From assembly GCF_029892565.1 (NCBI RefSeq), contig NZ_JARXVH010000002.1, positions 784,501 through 848,500 on the forward strand: a DNA stretch of 64,000 bases, in the 5' to 3' direction. The stretch is from Streptomyces pseudovenezuelae. GTDB taxonomy: Bacteria; Actinomycetota; Actinomycetes; Streptomycetales; Streptomycetaceae. Shown piece by piece: positions 7,840 to 15,689 of this stretch; position 1 is the stretch's first letter; every line of letters starts with the position of its first letter. Position numbers and translations under genes: made by a program. Under the pieces are notes generated by a model that saw only the letters and a list, made by a program, of their open reading frames with translations, made no database searches and had not been told where the DNA came from.

Positions 7840-8951
7840 CCGCCGACGAGACCGGACTGCGGGAACTGCGGTCATCCGTACGGGAGTTCCTGGAGGTCAA
7901 GTCGCCCGAGGAAGCCGTGCGCAAGCTCATGGAGAGTGAGCCCCGCTTCGACCCGGCGGTGTGGGCACAGGCGGCCGAGCAACTGCGGCTGCCCAGCCTG
8001 GCGATCCCGGAGGAGTACGGCGGCGACGGCTTCGGTCTGGTCGAACTCGGCGTCGTGCTGGAGGAGATGGGCCGTGCCCTGCTGTGCGCACCCTTCTTCG
8101 CGACGGTCGTGCTCGCCGCCCAGGCACTGTTGGCCTCCGGCGACCGGGAGGCCTGCGCACGTCACCTCCCCGGCATCGCGGCCGGCGGGACCACGGCCGC
8201 CCTCGCCGTGGCCGAGGACAGCGGGTCCTGGGATCCCGCCCTGATCTCCGCGCGCGCCGTGCCGGACGGGGACGGCGCCTGGCGGCTGAGCGGCCGCAAG
8301 TGCTTCGTCATCGACGGCACGACCGCCGATCTGCTCCTTGTCGTCGCCCGCACCGTCGCCGGCCCCTCGCTCTTCGCAGTGAACCGGGACGCCACGGGCC
8401 TGGCGGCCGAACCCATGGAGACACTCGACGCCACCCGGGCGATGGCCCGGCTGACGTTCGACGCGGTGTCCGCGATGCTCGTCGGCGCGGACGGGGCGGG
8501 CGGGCGGACCATGGCCAAGGTTGTGGACGTCGCGTCGGTCGGGCTCGCCGCCGAACAGTCGGGCGGGGCGCGCAGATGCCTGGAGACGAGTGCCGAGTAC
8601 GCCCGCACCCGGCACCAGTTCGGCCGGCCGATCGGCTCCTTCCAGGCGGTCAAGCACAAGTGTGCGGACATGCTCGTCCAGGTGGAACTGGCCGAGGCCG
8701 CGTCCCGGGAGGCGGCGCGACTGGCCGACGAGGGCTCCGCGGAGTTCCCCGTCGCCGCGGCCGTGGCGCACGCGTGCTGCTCACGGGCGTACATGTTCGC
8801 GGCCATGGAGAACATCCAGGTCCACGGCGGCATCGGCTTCACCTGGGAGCACCCGGCGCATCTGTACTTCCGGCGCGCCAAGTCCTCGCAGCTGCTGTTC
8901 GGCGGGCCTGCGGTGTACCAGGAGCGACTGCTGGACCGGCTCGGGATCTGA
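7836..8951 (+). CDS. Acyl-CoA dehydrogenase, beta-type subunit of a tandem pair
   Basis: This diverged 371-residue acyl-CoA dehydrogenase starts at ATG 7836, coupled to the upstream subunit. It keeps the fold markers YARTRHQFGRPIGSFQAVKH and IQVHGGIGFTWEHPAHLYF but ends LLFGGPAVYQERLL, without the EGT/GGT loop of catalytic subunits. The AEDSG stretch replaces the usual TEPxAGSD. These traits fit the non-catalytic partner of a heterotetramer. It ends the operon, 9 bases before a strong terminator. Related beta-type copies lie at 22134 and 29639. Confidence 0.88.
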   Translation: MTADETGLRELRSSVREFLEVKSPEEAVRKLMESEPRFDPAVWAQAAEQLRLPSLAIPEEYGGDGFGLVELGVVLEEMGRALLCAPFFATVVLAAQALLASGDREACARHLPGIAAGGTTAALAVAEDSGSWDPALISARAVPDGDGAWRLSGRKCFVIDGTTADLLLVVARTVAGPSLFAVNRDATGLAAEPMETLDATRAMARLTFDAVSAMLVGADGAGGRTMAKVVDVASVGLAAEQSGGARRCLETSAEYARTRHQFGRPIGSFQAVKHKCADMLVQVELAEAASREAARLADEGSAEFPVAAAVAHACCSRAYMFAAMENIQVHGGIGFTWEHPAHLYFRRAKSSQLLFGGPAVYQERLLDRLGI

Positions 8952-8960
8952 GGAGACCAC

Positions 8961-9000
8961 GACGACGAAGGCCCCGGGGCGCCCCGGGGCCTTCGTCGTC
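8961..9000. terminator. Bidirectional intrinsic terminator (perfect 40-base palindrome)
   Basis: The left arm GACGACGAAGGCCCCGGGGC (8961-8980) is followed at once by its exact reverse complement (8981-9000). It lies between two convergent operons, ending at 8951 (+) and 9009 (-), and can therefore stop transcription from both sides. No T-run follows, as is common in streptomycetes. Confidence 0.9.
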
Positions 9001-9008
9001 GGTGCCGG

Positions 9009-10166
9009 TCAGCCGCGGGCCGCCTCGCCCAGCAGCGCTTTCGCGATGATGACCTGCTGGATCTGACTGGTGCCCTCGTAGATGCGGAACAGGCGGGCGT
9101 CGCGGTAGAAGCGTTCGACGGCGACTCCGCGCATATAGCCCGCCCCGCCGTGGACCTGGACCGCGCGGTCCGCGACCCGCCACACCATCTCGCTGGCGAA
9201 GTACTTCGTGCAGGACGGGCCGATCTTCGTGTCCGTACCGGCGTCGAACGCCCGGGCGGCCTCCAGGACCGTGGCGCGGCCGGCGTAGTAGTCGGTCATG
9301 GAGTCGGCGATCAGGCCCTGCACGAGCTGGAAGGAGCCGATGAGCTTGCCCGACTGGCGGCGGGTGCGGGCGTACTCGACCGACTCGTCGACCAGGCGCT
9401 CGGCCATGCCCACGCACAGGGACGAGATGTGCACCCGGCCGTGCGCGATGCAGCCCATCGCCGTGGCGAAGCCCCGGTTGAGACCGGCGTCGCCGCCGAC
9501 GAGGGCGGACGCCGGTACGCGGACGTCGTCGAAGTACACGTCCGCGGTCCAGGCGCCGAACTGGCCCATCTTGTGGTCCTTGGGAGCCACGGTCAGGCCC
9601 GGGGTGCCCGCCGGGACCAGGAAGGTGGAGATACCGCGGGTGCGCGGGGCGTCGGGGTCCGTGCGGGCGAAGACCATGAAGACGTCGGCGAGCGGGGCGT
9701 TGGTGATGTACCGCTTGGCACCGTTGATCACCCAGTCGTCGCCGTCGAGGTGCGCCCTCGTGGTCAGGGTCGAGGGATCGGAACCCGCGTCCGCCTCGGT
9801 GAGCGCGAACGACGCCAGGACGTCGCCCGAGGCGATCCTCGGCAGCCAGTCCGCCTTCTGCTCCTCGGTGCCGCCGACCATCAGGACGTGCCCGGCGATG
9901 CCGTTGTTCGTCCCGAACATCGAGCGCAGGGACGGAGTGGTGTACCCCAGCTCGAACATCAACTGGGCCTCCTCGTACATCGACAGCCCCAGCCCGCCGT
10001 ACTCCTCGGGCAGCGCGAAGCCGAACAGGCCCATCTTCTTGGCCGCCTCGCGGATCTCCGCGGGCATCTCGTCCTTCTCGTCGATCTCCGCCTCCAGCGG
10101 TACGACGCGCTCGCGCACGAAGCGCCGGACCTCGGACAGCACCGCGCTGAAGTCAGCCGCGTCCAT
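9009..10166 (-). CDS. Acyl-CoA dehydrogenase (MCAD/SCAD-like)
   Basis: This acyl-CoA dehydrogenase has 385 residues. It has LTEADAGSD, INGAKRYIT and, near the C-terminus, IYEGTSQIQQVIIAKALL. The Glu in YEGT is the position of the catalytic base in medium- and short-chain enzymes, so this copy looks fully catalytic. The open frame extends to 10418, but ATG 10166 has a good AGGGA site and gives the usual length. It is the last gene of a six-gene leftward operon that begins at 14368. Confidence 0.92.
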   Translation of the reverse strand: MDAADFSAVLSEVRRFVRERVVPLEAEIDEKDEMPAEIREAAKKMGLFGFALPEEYGGLGLSMYEEAQLMFELGYTTPSLRSMFGTNNGIAGHVLMVGGTEEQKADWLPRIASGDVLASFALTEADAGSDPSTLTTRAHLDGDDWVINGAKRYITNAPLADVFMVFARTDPDAPRTRGISTFLVPAGTPGLTVAPKDHKMGQFGAWTADVYFDDVRVPASALVGGDAGLNRGFATAMGCIAHGRVHISSLCVGMAERLVDESVEYARTRRQSGKLIGSFQLVQGLIADSMTDYYAGRATVLEAARAFDAGTDTKIGPSCTKYFASEMVWRVADRAVQVHGGAGYMRGVAVERFYRDARLFRIYEGTSQIQQVIIAKALLGEAARG

Positions 10167-10194
10167 GTCGACTCCCTTGTTGCCCCAATTGGCC

Positions 10195-10725
10195 CTAGTC
10201 AGCTGTTTCTGCCTCGTCCGGCTTCGGCTTCCGCTCGGGCCGGTAGCACACGGCCAGCAGCGCGGCGGCGCTCGCCGTTCCGACCCCCAGGGCCAGCAAC
10301 GCGGGCCCCGCGCCCGTGCGTTGGCGGCGCAGCACCCCGTCCAGCGAGTACCTGCCGGGGCCCAGTGCCGCCAGGGCGACGGCCGCGCCGCCCACGACAC
10401 CGACGTACTCCCAGCCACCCTTGAAGACGAAGAAGCCCTTGCCCCGATGGTCGGTCCGGGCCGCCACGGTCATCAGACCGACGGCTGCCGCCGCCGGGAG
10501 GGGGTTGGCCGCGCCCAGCGCGATGCCCACGCCTGCCGCCATCTCGGTCCCGGCCGCCATGCGCGCGTGCACCTCCGCGGGCCGCAGTCCGAGCGCCTCG
10601 AACCAGCCCGTCGTGCCCTTGAGCCCGCCCGGCCCGGCGACCTTGTTCCAGCCGTGCGCGAAGAGCATCGGGCCGAGCGTCGCCCGCAGGGCGAGCGCGG
10701 CGATGTCATGGCCCCGTGCCCTCAC
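10195..10725 (-). CDS. DoxX-family integral membrane protein
   Basis: This hydrophobic protein of 176 residues has about four transmembrane segments. The N-terminal LRATLGPMLFAHGWNKV and a GWFEALGLRP stretch are typical of the DoxX/DoxD family. DoxX proteins are membrane subunits linked to quinone or thiol redox systems, but the role here is unknown. The start overlaps the stop of the upstream SDR (ATGA), so it is a true operon member. It could feed electrons to quinone or simply be a membrane stress factor. Confidence 0.8.
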   Translation of the reverse strand: MRARGHDIAALALRATLGPMLFAHGWNKVAGPGGLKGTTGWFEALGLRPAEVHARMAAGTEMAAGVGIALGAANPLPAAAAVGLMTVAARTDHRGKGFFVFKGGWEYVGVVGGAAVALAALGPGRYSLDGVLRRQRTGAGPALLALGVGTASAAALLAVCYRPERKPKPDEAETAD

Positions 10726-11633
10726 TGGCCGACTCCGGTGGCCCGTCCCGCGGGGGCGACACCGTACAACTGCGGTACGGCGTCCACGAGTTCGTCGTAG
10801 GTGAGGGCCTGTCCCGACTCGCTGGGGTGGACGCCGGCGACGGTCCAGCCCTGGAGCCGGTTCAGCCGGTTGCCCTCGATGCGCAGGACCTGGCCGGTCA
10901 GCCAGGCCGCGCTGTCGGAGGCCAGGTAGACGACGACGCCCGAGGCGTTGGCGGGGTCGCGCGGGTCGAAGCCGTCGATGGCGCGCAGTGATTCACCGAC
11001 GGACAGGCCATCCGTCATCCGCGTGGCCGCGATCGGCGAGATGGCGTTCGCGGTGACGCCGTACTTGCGCATCTCCAGGGCGGTGAGGACGGTGAGCCCG
11101 GCGATTCCGGCCTTCGCGGCACCGTAGTTGGACTGCCCCTGGTTGCCGAACAGGCCGGTCCCGGACGTCGTGTTGATGACGCGGCCGGTGACGCGCTCGC
11201 CCCGCTTCGACGCCTCGCGCCAGTACGCGCACGCATGCCGGGTGAGTGCGAAGGTGCCCTTGAGGTGGACCGCGATCACGGCGTCGAACTCGGCCTCGGT
11301 CATCGAGAACAGCATGCGGTCGCGCACGATCCCCGCGTTGTTCACGACGATGTCGAGGCGCCCGAACTCGGCGGCCGTGTCCGCGACCATGGTCTCGGTC
11401 GCCGTCCAGTCGGTCACCGATGCATGGTTGGCGACCGCCTGCCCGCCGAGCTTGGTGATCTCGGCGACGACCTCGTCGGCGGGGGAGTCGCCGGTGTTCT
11501 CCCCGTGCACGCCGGAGCCGAGATCGTTCACCACCACGGTCGCGCCGGCCTCGGCGAGCGCCAGGCAGTGCGCCCGGCCCAGCCCCCGGCCTCCGCCGGT
11601 CACGATGGCGACCTTGTCGTCGAGGATGCCCAC
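10722..11633 (-). CDS. SDR-family 3-hydroxyacyl-CoA dehydrogenase-like protein (paralogue of 4104-5015)
   Basis: This short-chain dehydrogenase has 303 residues. TGGGRGLGRAHCLALAEAG forms the nucleotide loop, followed by VVNDLGSG, NNAGIVRDRM and the catalytic NYGAAKAG. Length and motifs closely match the SDR at 4104-5015. It is predicted to oxidise a 3-hydroxyacyl-CoA intermediate. It starts 3 bases after the CoA-transferase stop and is coupled to the DoxX gene by an overlap. Confidence 0.88.
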   Translation of the reverse strand: MGILDDKVAIVTGGGRGLGRAHCLALAEAGATVVVNDLGSGVHGENTGDSPADEVVAEITKLGGQAVANHASVTDWTATETMVADTAAEFGRLDIVVNNAGIVRDRMLFSMTEAEFDAVIAVHLKGTFALTRHACAYWREASKRGERVTGRVINTTSGTGLFGNQGQSNYGAAKAGIAGLTVLTALEMRKYGVTANAISPIAATRMTDGLSVGESLRAIDGFDPRDPANASGVVVYLASDSAAWLTGQVLRIEGNRLNRLQGWTVAGVHPSESGQALTYDELVDAVPQLYGVAPAGRATGVGQ

Positions 11634-11636
11634 CTT

Positions 11637-12803
11637 CTACCTCCCGGATATGTCGAGTTCGCGGAGTACTTCGTCGGTGTGTTCGCCGAGCGTCGGCGCG
11701 CCGCCGCGCGGTTTGTCGTCGACACCCCAGAAGGCGACCGGCGTGGCCACCGTGCGCAGCGGCGGTGCCTCGCCCATGCCGGGCTGTTCGACGAACGCCC
11801 CGACCGCCTCGGCCTGCGGATCGGCCGACACCTCGGCCAGGGTCTGCACCGGCGCCCACCACACGCCCTCGGCGTCGAACCGCTCCGCCCACTCGTCCAG
11901 CGGCCGACTCGCGAACTCCTCGTCGAACACGGCGATCAACTCGCGTACGTGTGCACGCCGCTCCTTGCCGGTCGCGAACCGCTCGTCCGTCTCCAGGTCC
12001 TCGCGACCGAGCGCCTTGACGACCCCGGGCCAGTGCCGGTTGCCTTCCAGGCCGACCAGCCAGAACCAGCGGTCGTCGGCGGCCCGGTAGCTGTTGTAGA
12101 GCGGGGACTCGTGTTCGGTCCGGTGACGGGTACGGCCGCGCCTGCCGAAGAAGTTCTGCAGGGCGAGGTCGTTTCCGTTGGCGTAGGTGCCGGACCGCAG
12201 CAGCGAGACGTCCACCACCCCGCCCTCGCCGGTGCGTTCGCGGCGCAGCAGCGCGGCGAGTACGCCCGCCACCAGGTTCGCCGCAGCCGTACGGTCTCCG
12301 AGGCCTGGCCGGATGCCGGGCGGCGGCTCACCCGCCGGGTTGAGCATGGCGGCGATGCCGGGCCGCGCCCAGAAGGCGGAGACGTCGTAGCCGGCACGGT
12401 CGCGCTCCGCTCCCGTCCAGCCGTACCCGGTCAACGTGCCGACGACCAGGCGGGGATGGCGGGCACGCAGCTCGTCCGGGGCCAGACCCAGCCGCTCCAG
12501 CGCGCCGGGGCGGAGGTTGGTGACGAAGACGTCGGCGCGCTCCAGCAGCCGTTCCAGTACGCCCTTGCCCTCCTCCGAGCGCAGGTCGAGGACGATCCCG
12601 CGCTTGCCGCGGTTGTCGGTCTCGAACGGGGGCGCGCTGTCGATGTCCTGGCCGACGTGCCGGAGCGTGTAGCGGTTGGGGTCACCGGTCGGCGCCTCCA
12701 CCTTCACCACGTCCGCGCCCCAGTCCGCGAGCATGGTGGCCGCGGCCGGTGCCGCCACCCACATGCCCAGCTCGACGACCGAAATGCCCTCCAGTGGCCG
12801 CAC
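11637..12803 (-). CDS. Family III CoA-transferase (CaiB/BaiF type)
   Basis: This protein of 388 residues moves CoA between an acyl-CoA donor and a carboxylic acid. N-terminal VELGMWVAAPAAATMLADWGADVVKVE, DNRGKRGIVLDL and DVFVTNLRPGALERLGL are family signatures. An Asp in GYDVSAFWARPG sits where the acyl-anhydride Asp is expected. The frame extends to ATG 12842, which would overlap the upstream crotonase and lacks a ribosome site. GTG 12803 has AGGGAGGTG 6-7 bases upstream and was chosen. A second family member is at 33404-34600. Confidence 0.9.
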   Translation of the reverse strand: MRPLEGISVVELGMWVAAPAAATMLADWGADVVKVEAPTGDPNRYTLRHVGQDIDSAPPFETDNRGKRGIVLDLRSEEGKGVLERLLERADVFVTNLRPGALERLGLAPDELRARHPRLVVGTLTGYGWTGAERDRAGYDVSAFWARPGIAAMLNPAGEPPPGIRPGLGDRTAAANLVAGVLAALLRRERTGEGGVVDVSLLRSGTYANGNDLALQNFFGRRGRTRHRTEHESPLYNSYRAADDRWFWLVGLEGNRHWPGVVKALGREDLETDERFATGKERRAHVRELIAVFDEEFASRPLDEWAERFDAEGVWWAPVQTLAEVSADPQAEAVGAFVEQPGMGEAPPLRTVATPVAFWGVDDKPRGGAPTLGEHTDEVLRELDISGR

Positions 12804-12831
12804 GGCCCACCTCCCTGTGTCGGTACGCGCG

Positions 12832-13611
12832 CTACTTGCCACGGAAGTCGCCGGGGCGGCGCTCCCGGAAGGCCTTGAGCCCCTCGGCCCGGTCCTCGGT
12901 GGAGAACAGCACCGAGACGGTCTCCCGCTCGTACGAGATCGCCGTTTCCAGGTCCATCCCGAGGCCGTGGTCGACCAGCCGCTTGCCCGCCGCGAGTGCC
13001 AGCGGGGCCCCGGCCGTCAGCGTGGCGGCGAGCGCCTCGGCAACGGGCAACGCCTCACCGGGCTCGGCCAGTTGATTGACCAGCCCGAGCGAGTGCGCCC
13101 GCTCGGCGTCGATCGGTTCGCCGGTGAGGATCATCTGTTTGGCGATCGCGGCGGGGACCAGGCGCGGCAGCCGCTGTGTGCCGCCCGCGCCCGGCAGCAC
13201 GCCGAGCTTCATCTCGGGCAGGCCCAGCCGGGCACCGCGCTCCGCCACCCGCAGGTCACAGGCGAGCGCAAGTTCAAGACCGCCGCCGAAGGCGAACCCG
13301 TGGACGGCCGCGACCGAGGGCTTGGGGAAGTCCTCGAGCAGCGCGTAGGCGTCGGTCAGCCTCCCCACGAAGGAGCGGAACTGCCCAGGTGCCGTGAACG
13401 ACTCGATCTCACCGATGTCGGCCCCGGCCGAGAAGGCCCGGCCTGCCCCGGTCACGACCAGGGCGCGTATGTCGTCGTTGTCGCGCAGGTCGTTCAGCGC
13501 CCGGGTGAGCCGGTCCACGGTCCCGGAGCCGATCGCGTTGAGCTGCCTCGGCCGGTCGAGGGTCAACACGGCGATCCGGTCCCGGAGTTCGACACGCAGC
13601 ACGGTGCTCAC
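12832..13611 (-). CDS. Enoyl-CoA hydratase/isomerase (crotonase family)
   Basis: This crotonase of 259 residues hydrates a trans-2-enoyl-CoA. The oxyanion-hole and active-site region includes GRAFSAGADI, FGGGLELALACD and LPEMKLGVLPGAGGTQRL. The two Glu residues needed for hydration in rat liver crotonase (the E of GLEL and the E of LPE) are both kept, so it should be an active hydratase. The start is GTG 13611, one base after the upstream SDR stop, with GAGGTGAG overlapping the start region. Confidence 0.92.
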   Translation of the reverse strand: MSTVLRVELRDRIAVLTLDRPRQLNAIGSGTVDRLTRALNDLRDNDDIRALVVTGAGRAFSAGADIGEIESFTAPGQFRSFVGRLTDAYALLEDFPKPSVAAVHGFAFGGGLELALACDLRVAERGARLGLPEMKLGVLPGAGGTQRLPRLVPAAIAKQMILTGEPIDAERAHSLGLVNQLAEPGEALPVAEALAATLTAGAPLALAAGKRLVDHGLGMDLETAISYERETVSVLFSTEDRAEGLKAFRERRPGDFRGK

Positions 13612-13612
13612 C

Positions 13613-14368
13613 TCAGACCATCGTGAGTCCGCCGCTGACCGAGAGCGTCTGCCCGGTCATGTAGGCGGCGTCGTCGGACGCGAGGAAGGCCACCACACCG
13701 GCGATGTCGGCGGGCTGGGCGACGCGGCGCAGCGGTATCGCCCGCACGGTCGCGTCGTACATCTTCTGGCTGTACTCGGCGACCTGCCCGAGCAGTGCGG
13801 TGTCGGTCGGCCCCGGGCAGACGCTGTTCACGGTGATGCCGTGCCGCGCCATCTCGCGGGCCAGGGCCTTGCCGAAGGCGATGACACCGCCCTTCGTCGC
13901 GGAGTACACGACCTCGCCGGACGAGCCGACCCGGCCGGCGTCCGAGGCGATGAGGACGACCCGGCCGCCGCCGTGCTCGATCATCGAGTCGAGGACGGCC
14001 CGGGTCATGGTGATGGTGCCCCGCAGATTGACGGCGATGATGCGGTCCCAGGATTCCTCGGTGCTGTCCACGAAACGGCCGATCACATCGACGGCCGCGT
14101 TGTTGACCAGGACGTCGACCGGGCCGAGTTCGGCGGTCACGCGCTCCACGGCGGCACGTACGGCCGCGCTGTCGGAGATGTCCGCGCCGACTCCCGTGGT
14201 CCGCACGCCATACCGATCCGCGAGCAGGCCCGCGACCTTGCCGGCCGCCTCCGCGTCCAGGTCGCAGACGGCGACCGTGGCTCCGTGGGCGGCGAGGCGG
14301 TCCGCGATCGCCTCGCCGATGCCGCGGCCCGCTCCGGTGACGAGCGCCACCTTGTCCCGTACGATCAC
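13613..14368 (-). CDS. SDR-family oxidoreductase (FabG-like)
   Basis: This classical short-chain dehydrogenase has 251 residues. It carries TGAGRGIGEAIA, an acidic residue after beta-2 (VCDLDAEA) suggesting NAD(H) use, NNAAVDVIG, and the catalytic Ser and YSATKGG. It probably interconverts a 3-hydroxyacyl-CoA and 3-oxoacyl-CoA or a ring hydroxyl. It is the first gene of the leftward operon 14368 to 9009 and faces the acyl-CoA dehydrogenase at 14454 across an AT-rich divergent promoter. Confidence 0.88.
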   Translation of the reverse strand: MIVRDKVALVTGAGRGIGEAIADRLAAHGATVAVCDLDAEAAGKVAGLLADRYGVRTTGVGADISDSAAVRAAVERVTAELGPVDVLVNNAAVDVIGRFVDSTEESWDRIIAVNLRGTITMTRAVLDSMIEHGGGRVVLIASDAGRVGSSGEVVYSATKGGVIAFGKALAREMARHGITVNSVCPGPTDTALLGQVAEYSQKMYDATVRAIPLRRVAQPADIAGVVAFLASDDAAYMTGQTLSVSGGLTMV

Positions 14369-14390
14369 GCGCCCTCCCTCGCCCGGCTTC

Positions 14391-14430
14391 CGATACAGCG
14401 CTATCGTATAACTACTTCAGCTAAATAAGC
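14391..14430. promoter_or_regulatory. Divergent AT-rich promoter/operator
   Basis: The 85-base gap between divergent genes (14368 minus, 14454 plus) holds GTATAACTACTTCAGCTAAATAAG at 14406-14428. TATAAC and AGCTAAAT recur at other operon starts in the window (24111, 15637 and others). It is likely to hold overlapping promoters and a shared regulator site. Confidence 0.5.
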
Positions 14431-14453
14431 GAGATGCCTGAGCGGAGTCGAGC

Positions 14454-15596
14454 ATGCGCCGTACGATCTTCACCGAGGAGCACGACCTGTTCCGGGACAC
14501 CGCCCGCTCCTACTACCTGCGGGAATGCGCCCCGTACGCCGAGCAGTGGGAGCGGGACGGGCAGGTGAGCCGGGCCGCATGGACGGCCGCGGGCAAGGCC
14601 GGTCTCATCGGCTGGCAGTTCCCGGAGGAGTACGGCGGCCAGGGGATCTGGGACTTCCGCTACAACGCCATCATGGCGGAGGAGATGGCGGCCACCAGCT
14701 CGGTCGGCATCGGGCTCGGGCTGCAGAACGACGTCATCCCGCCCTACTTGACCCACCTCACCACCCCTGAGCAGAAGGCCCGTTGGCTGCCCGGAGTCAC
14801 CAGCGGCGAGACGATCTGCGCGCTCGCGCTGTCCGAGCCGGCCGCCGGGTCCGACCTCAAGGCCATCCGCACCACCGCCCGTCGGGACGGCGACGAGTGG
14901 GTCGTCGACGGGTCCAAGACGTTCATCACCAACGGCATCCTGGCCGACCTGGTCATCGTCGCCTGCAAGACCGACCCGGACGCCGGGCACAAGGGCATCA
15001 GCCTGATCGTCGTCGAGCGCGGTGCGGAGGGCTTCGAGCGCGGGCGCAAGCTCGACAAGGTCGGGATGAAGGCGCAGGACACCGCCGAGCTCTTCTTCCA
15101 CGAGGTCCGCGTCCCCGCCGAGAACCTCATCGGACAGGAGAACCGCGGTTTCTACCACATGATGGGCAACCTCCCGACCGAGCGCCTCGCCATCGCCGTC
15201 TCCTCGCTGGCGGCCGCCGAGCGGGCGTACGAGCTGGCGCTGGACTACGCCAAGACCCGTACGGCGTTCGGGCAGCCGATCGGAGAGTTCCAGGCGAACC
15301 GGTTCGCCCTCGCCGACATCAAGGCAAAGCTGGGCGCTGCCCGGGTCTATGTGGACGGCTGCATCATGGCCCTGTTCCAGGGCGAGTTGACGGCCGAGGA
15401 GGCCGCGGCGGCCAAGTACTGGACCTCGGAGACCGGCTGGCAGGTCATCGACCGCTGTATGCAGCTGTTCGGCGGCTACGGCTACGTCAACGAGTACGAG
15501 ATCGCCCGGATCTGGCGCGACAGCCGGGTGCAGCGGGTGTTCGGCGGAACCTCGGAGATCATGCAGGAGATCATCGGGCGGTCGCTGGGGCTCTGA
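14454..15596 (+). CDS. Acyl-CoA dehydrogenase
   Basis: This acyl-CoA dehydrogenase has 380 residues. LSEPAAGSDLKAI, VDGSKTFITNG, a DYAKTRTAFGQPIGEFQANRF stretch and the final FGGTSEIMQEIIGRSLGL are all present. The MCAD-type Glu is Gly here (GGT), as in long-chain and isovaleryl-type enzymes, whose catalytic Glu lies elsewhere. It is transcribed alone from the divergent promoter. The downstream aldehyde dehydrogenase appears to have its own promoter at about 15620-15650. Confidence 0.92.
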   Translation: MRRTIFTEEHDLFRDTARSYYLRECAPYAEQWERDGQVSRAAWTAAGKAGLIGWQFPEEYGGQGIWDFRYNAIMAEEMAATSSVGIGLGLQNDVIPPYLTHLTTPEQKARWLPGVTSGETICALALSEPAAGSDLKAIRTTARRDGDEWVVDGSKTFITNGILADLVIVACKTDPDAGHKGISLIVVERGAEGFERGRKLDKVGMKAQDTAELFFHEVRVPAENLIGQENRGFYHMMGNLPTERLAIAVSSLAAAERAYELALDYAKTRTAFGQPIGEFQANRFALADIKAKLGAARVYVDGCIMALFQGELTAEEAAAAKYWTSETGWQVIDRCMQLFGGYGYVNEYEIARIWRDSRVQRVFGGTSEIMQEIIGRSLGL

Positions 15597-15620
15597 GGGT
15601 GGGTTCCACTCATTGACTAC

Positions 15621-15650
15621 CTTGGATAAATAGGTTAGCTATTTAACCTG
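15621..15650. promoter_or_regulatory. AT-rich operator with AGGTTA-N6-TAACCT inverted repeat
   Basis: Bases 15632-15637 (AGGTTA) and 15644-15649 (TAACCT) form an exact inverted repeat with a GCTATT spacer. It lies 40 bases upstream of the aldehyde dehydrogenase start. The 15 bases at 15630-15644 (ATAGGTTAGCTATTT) differ by one base from 44550-44564, upstream of another operon, which marks a shared regulatory element. Confidence 0.6.
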
Positions 15651-15689
15651 GATGGGTGCACGGCACCGGACGGGTTCAGGGAGGCATCC

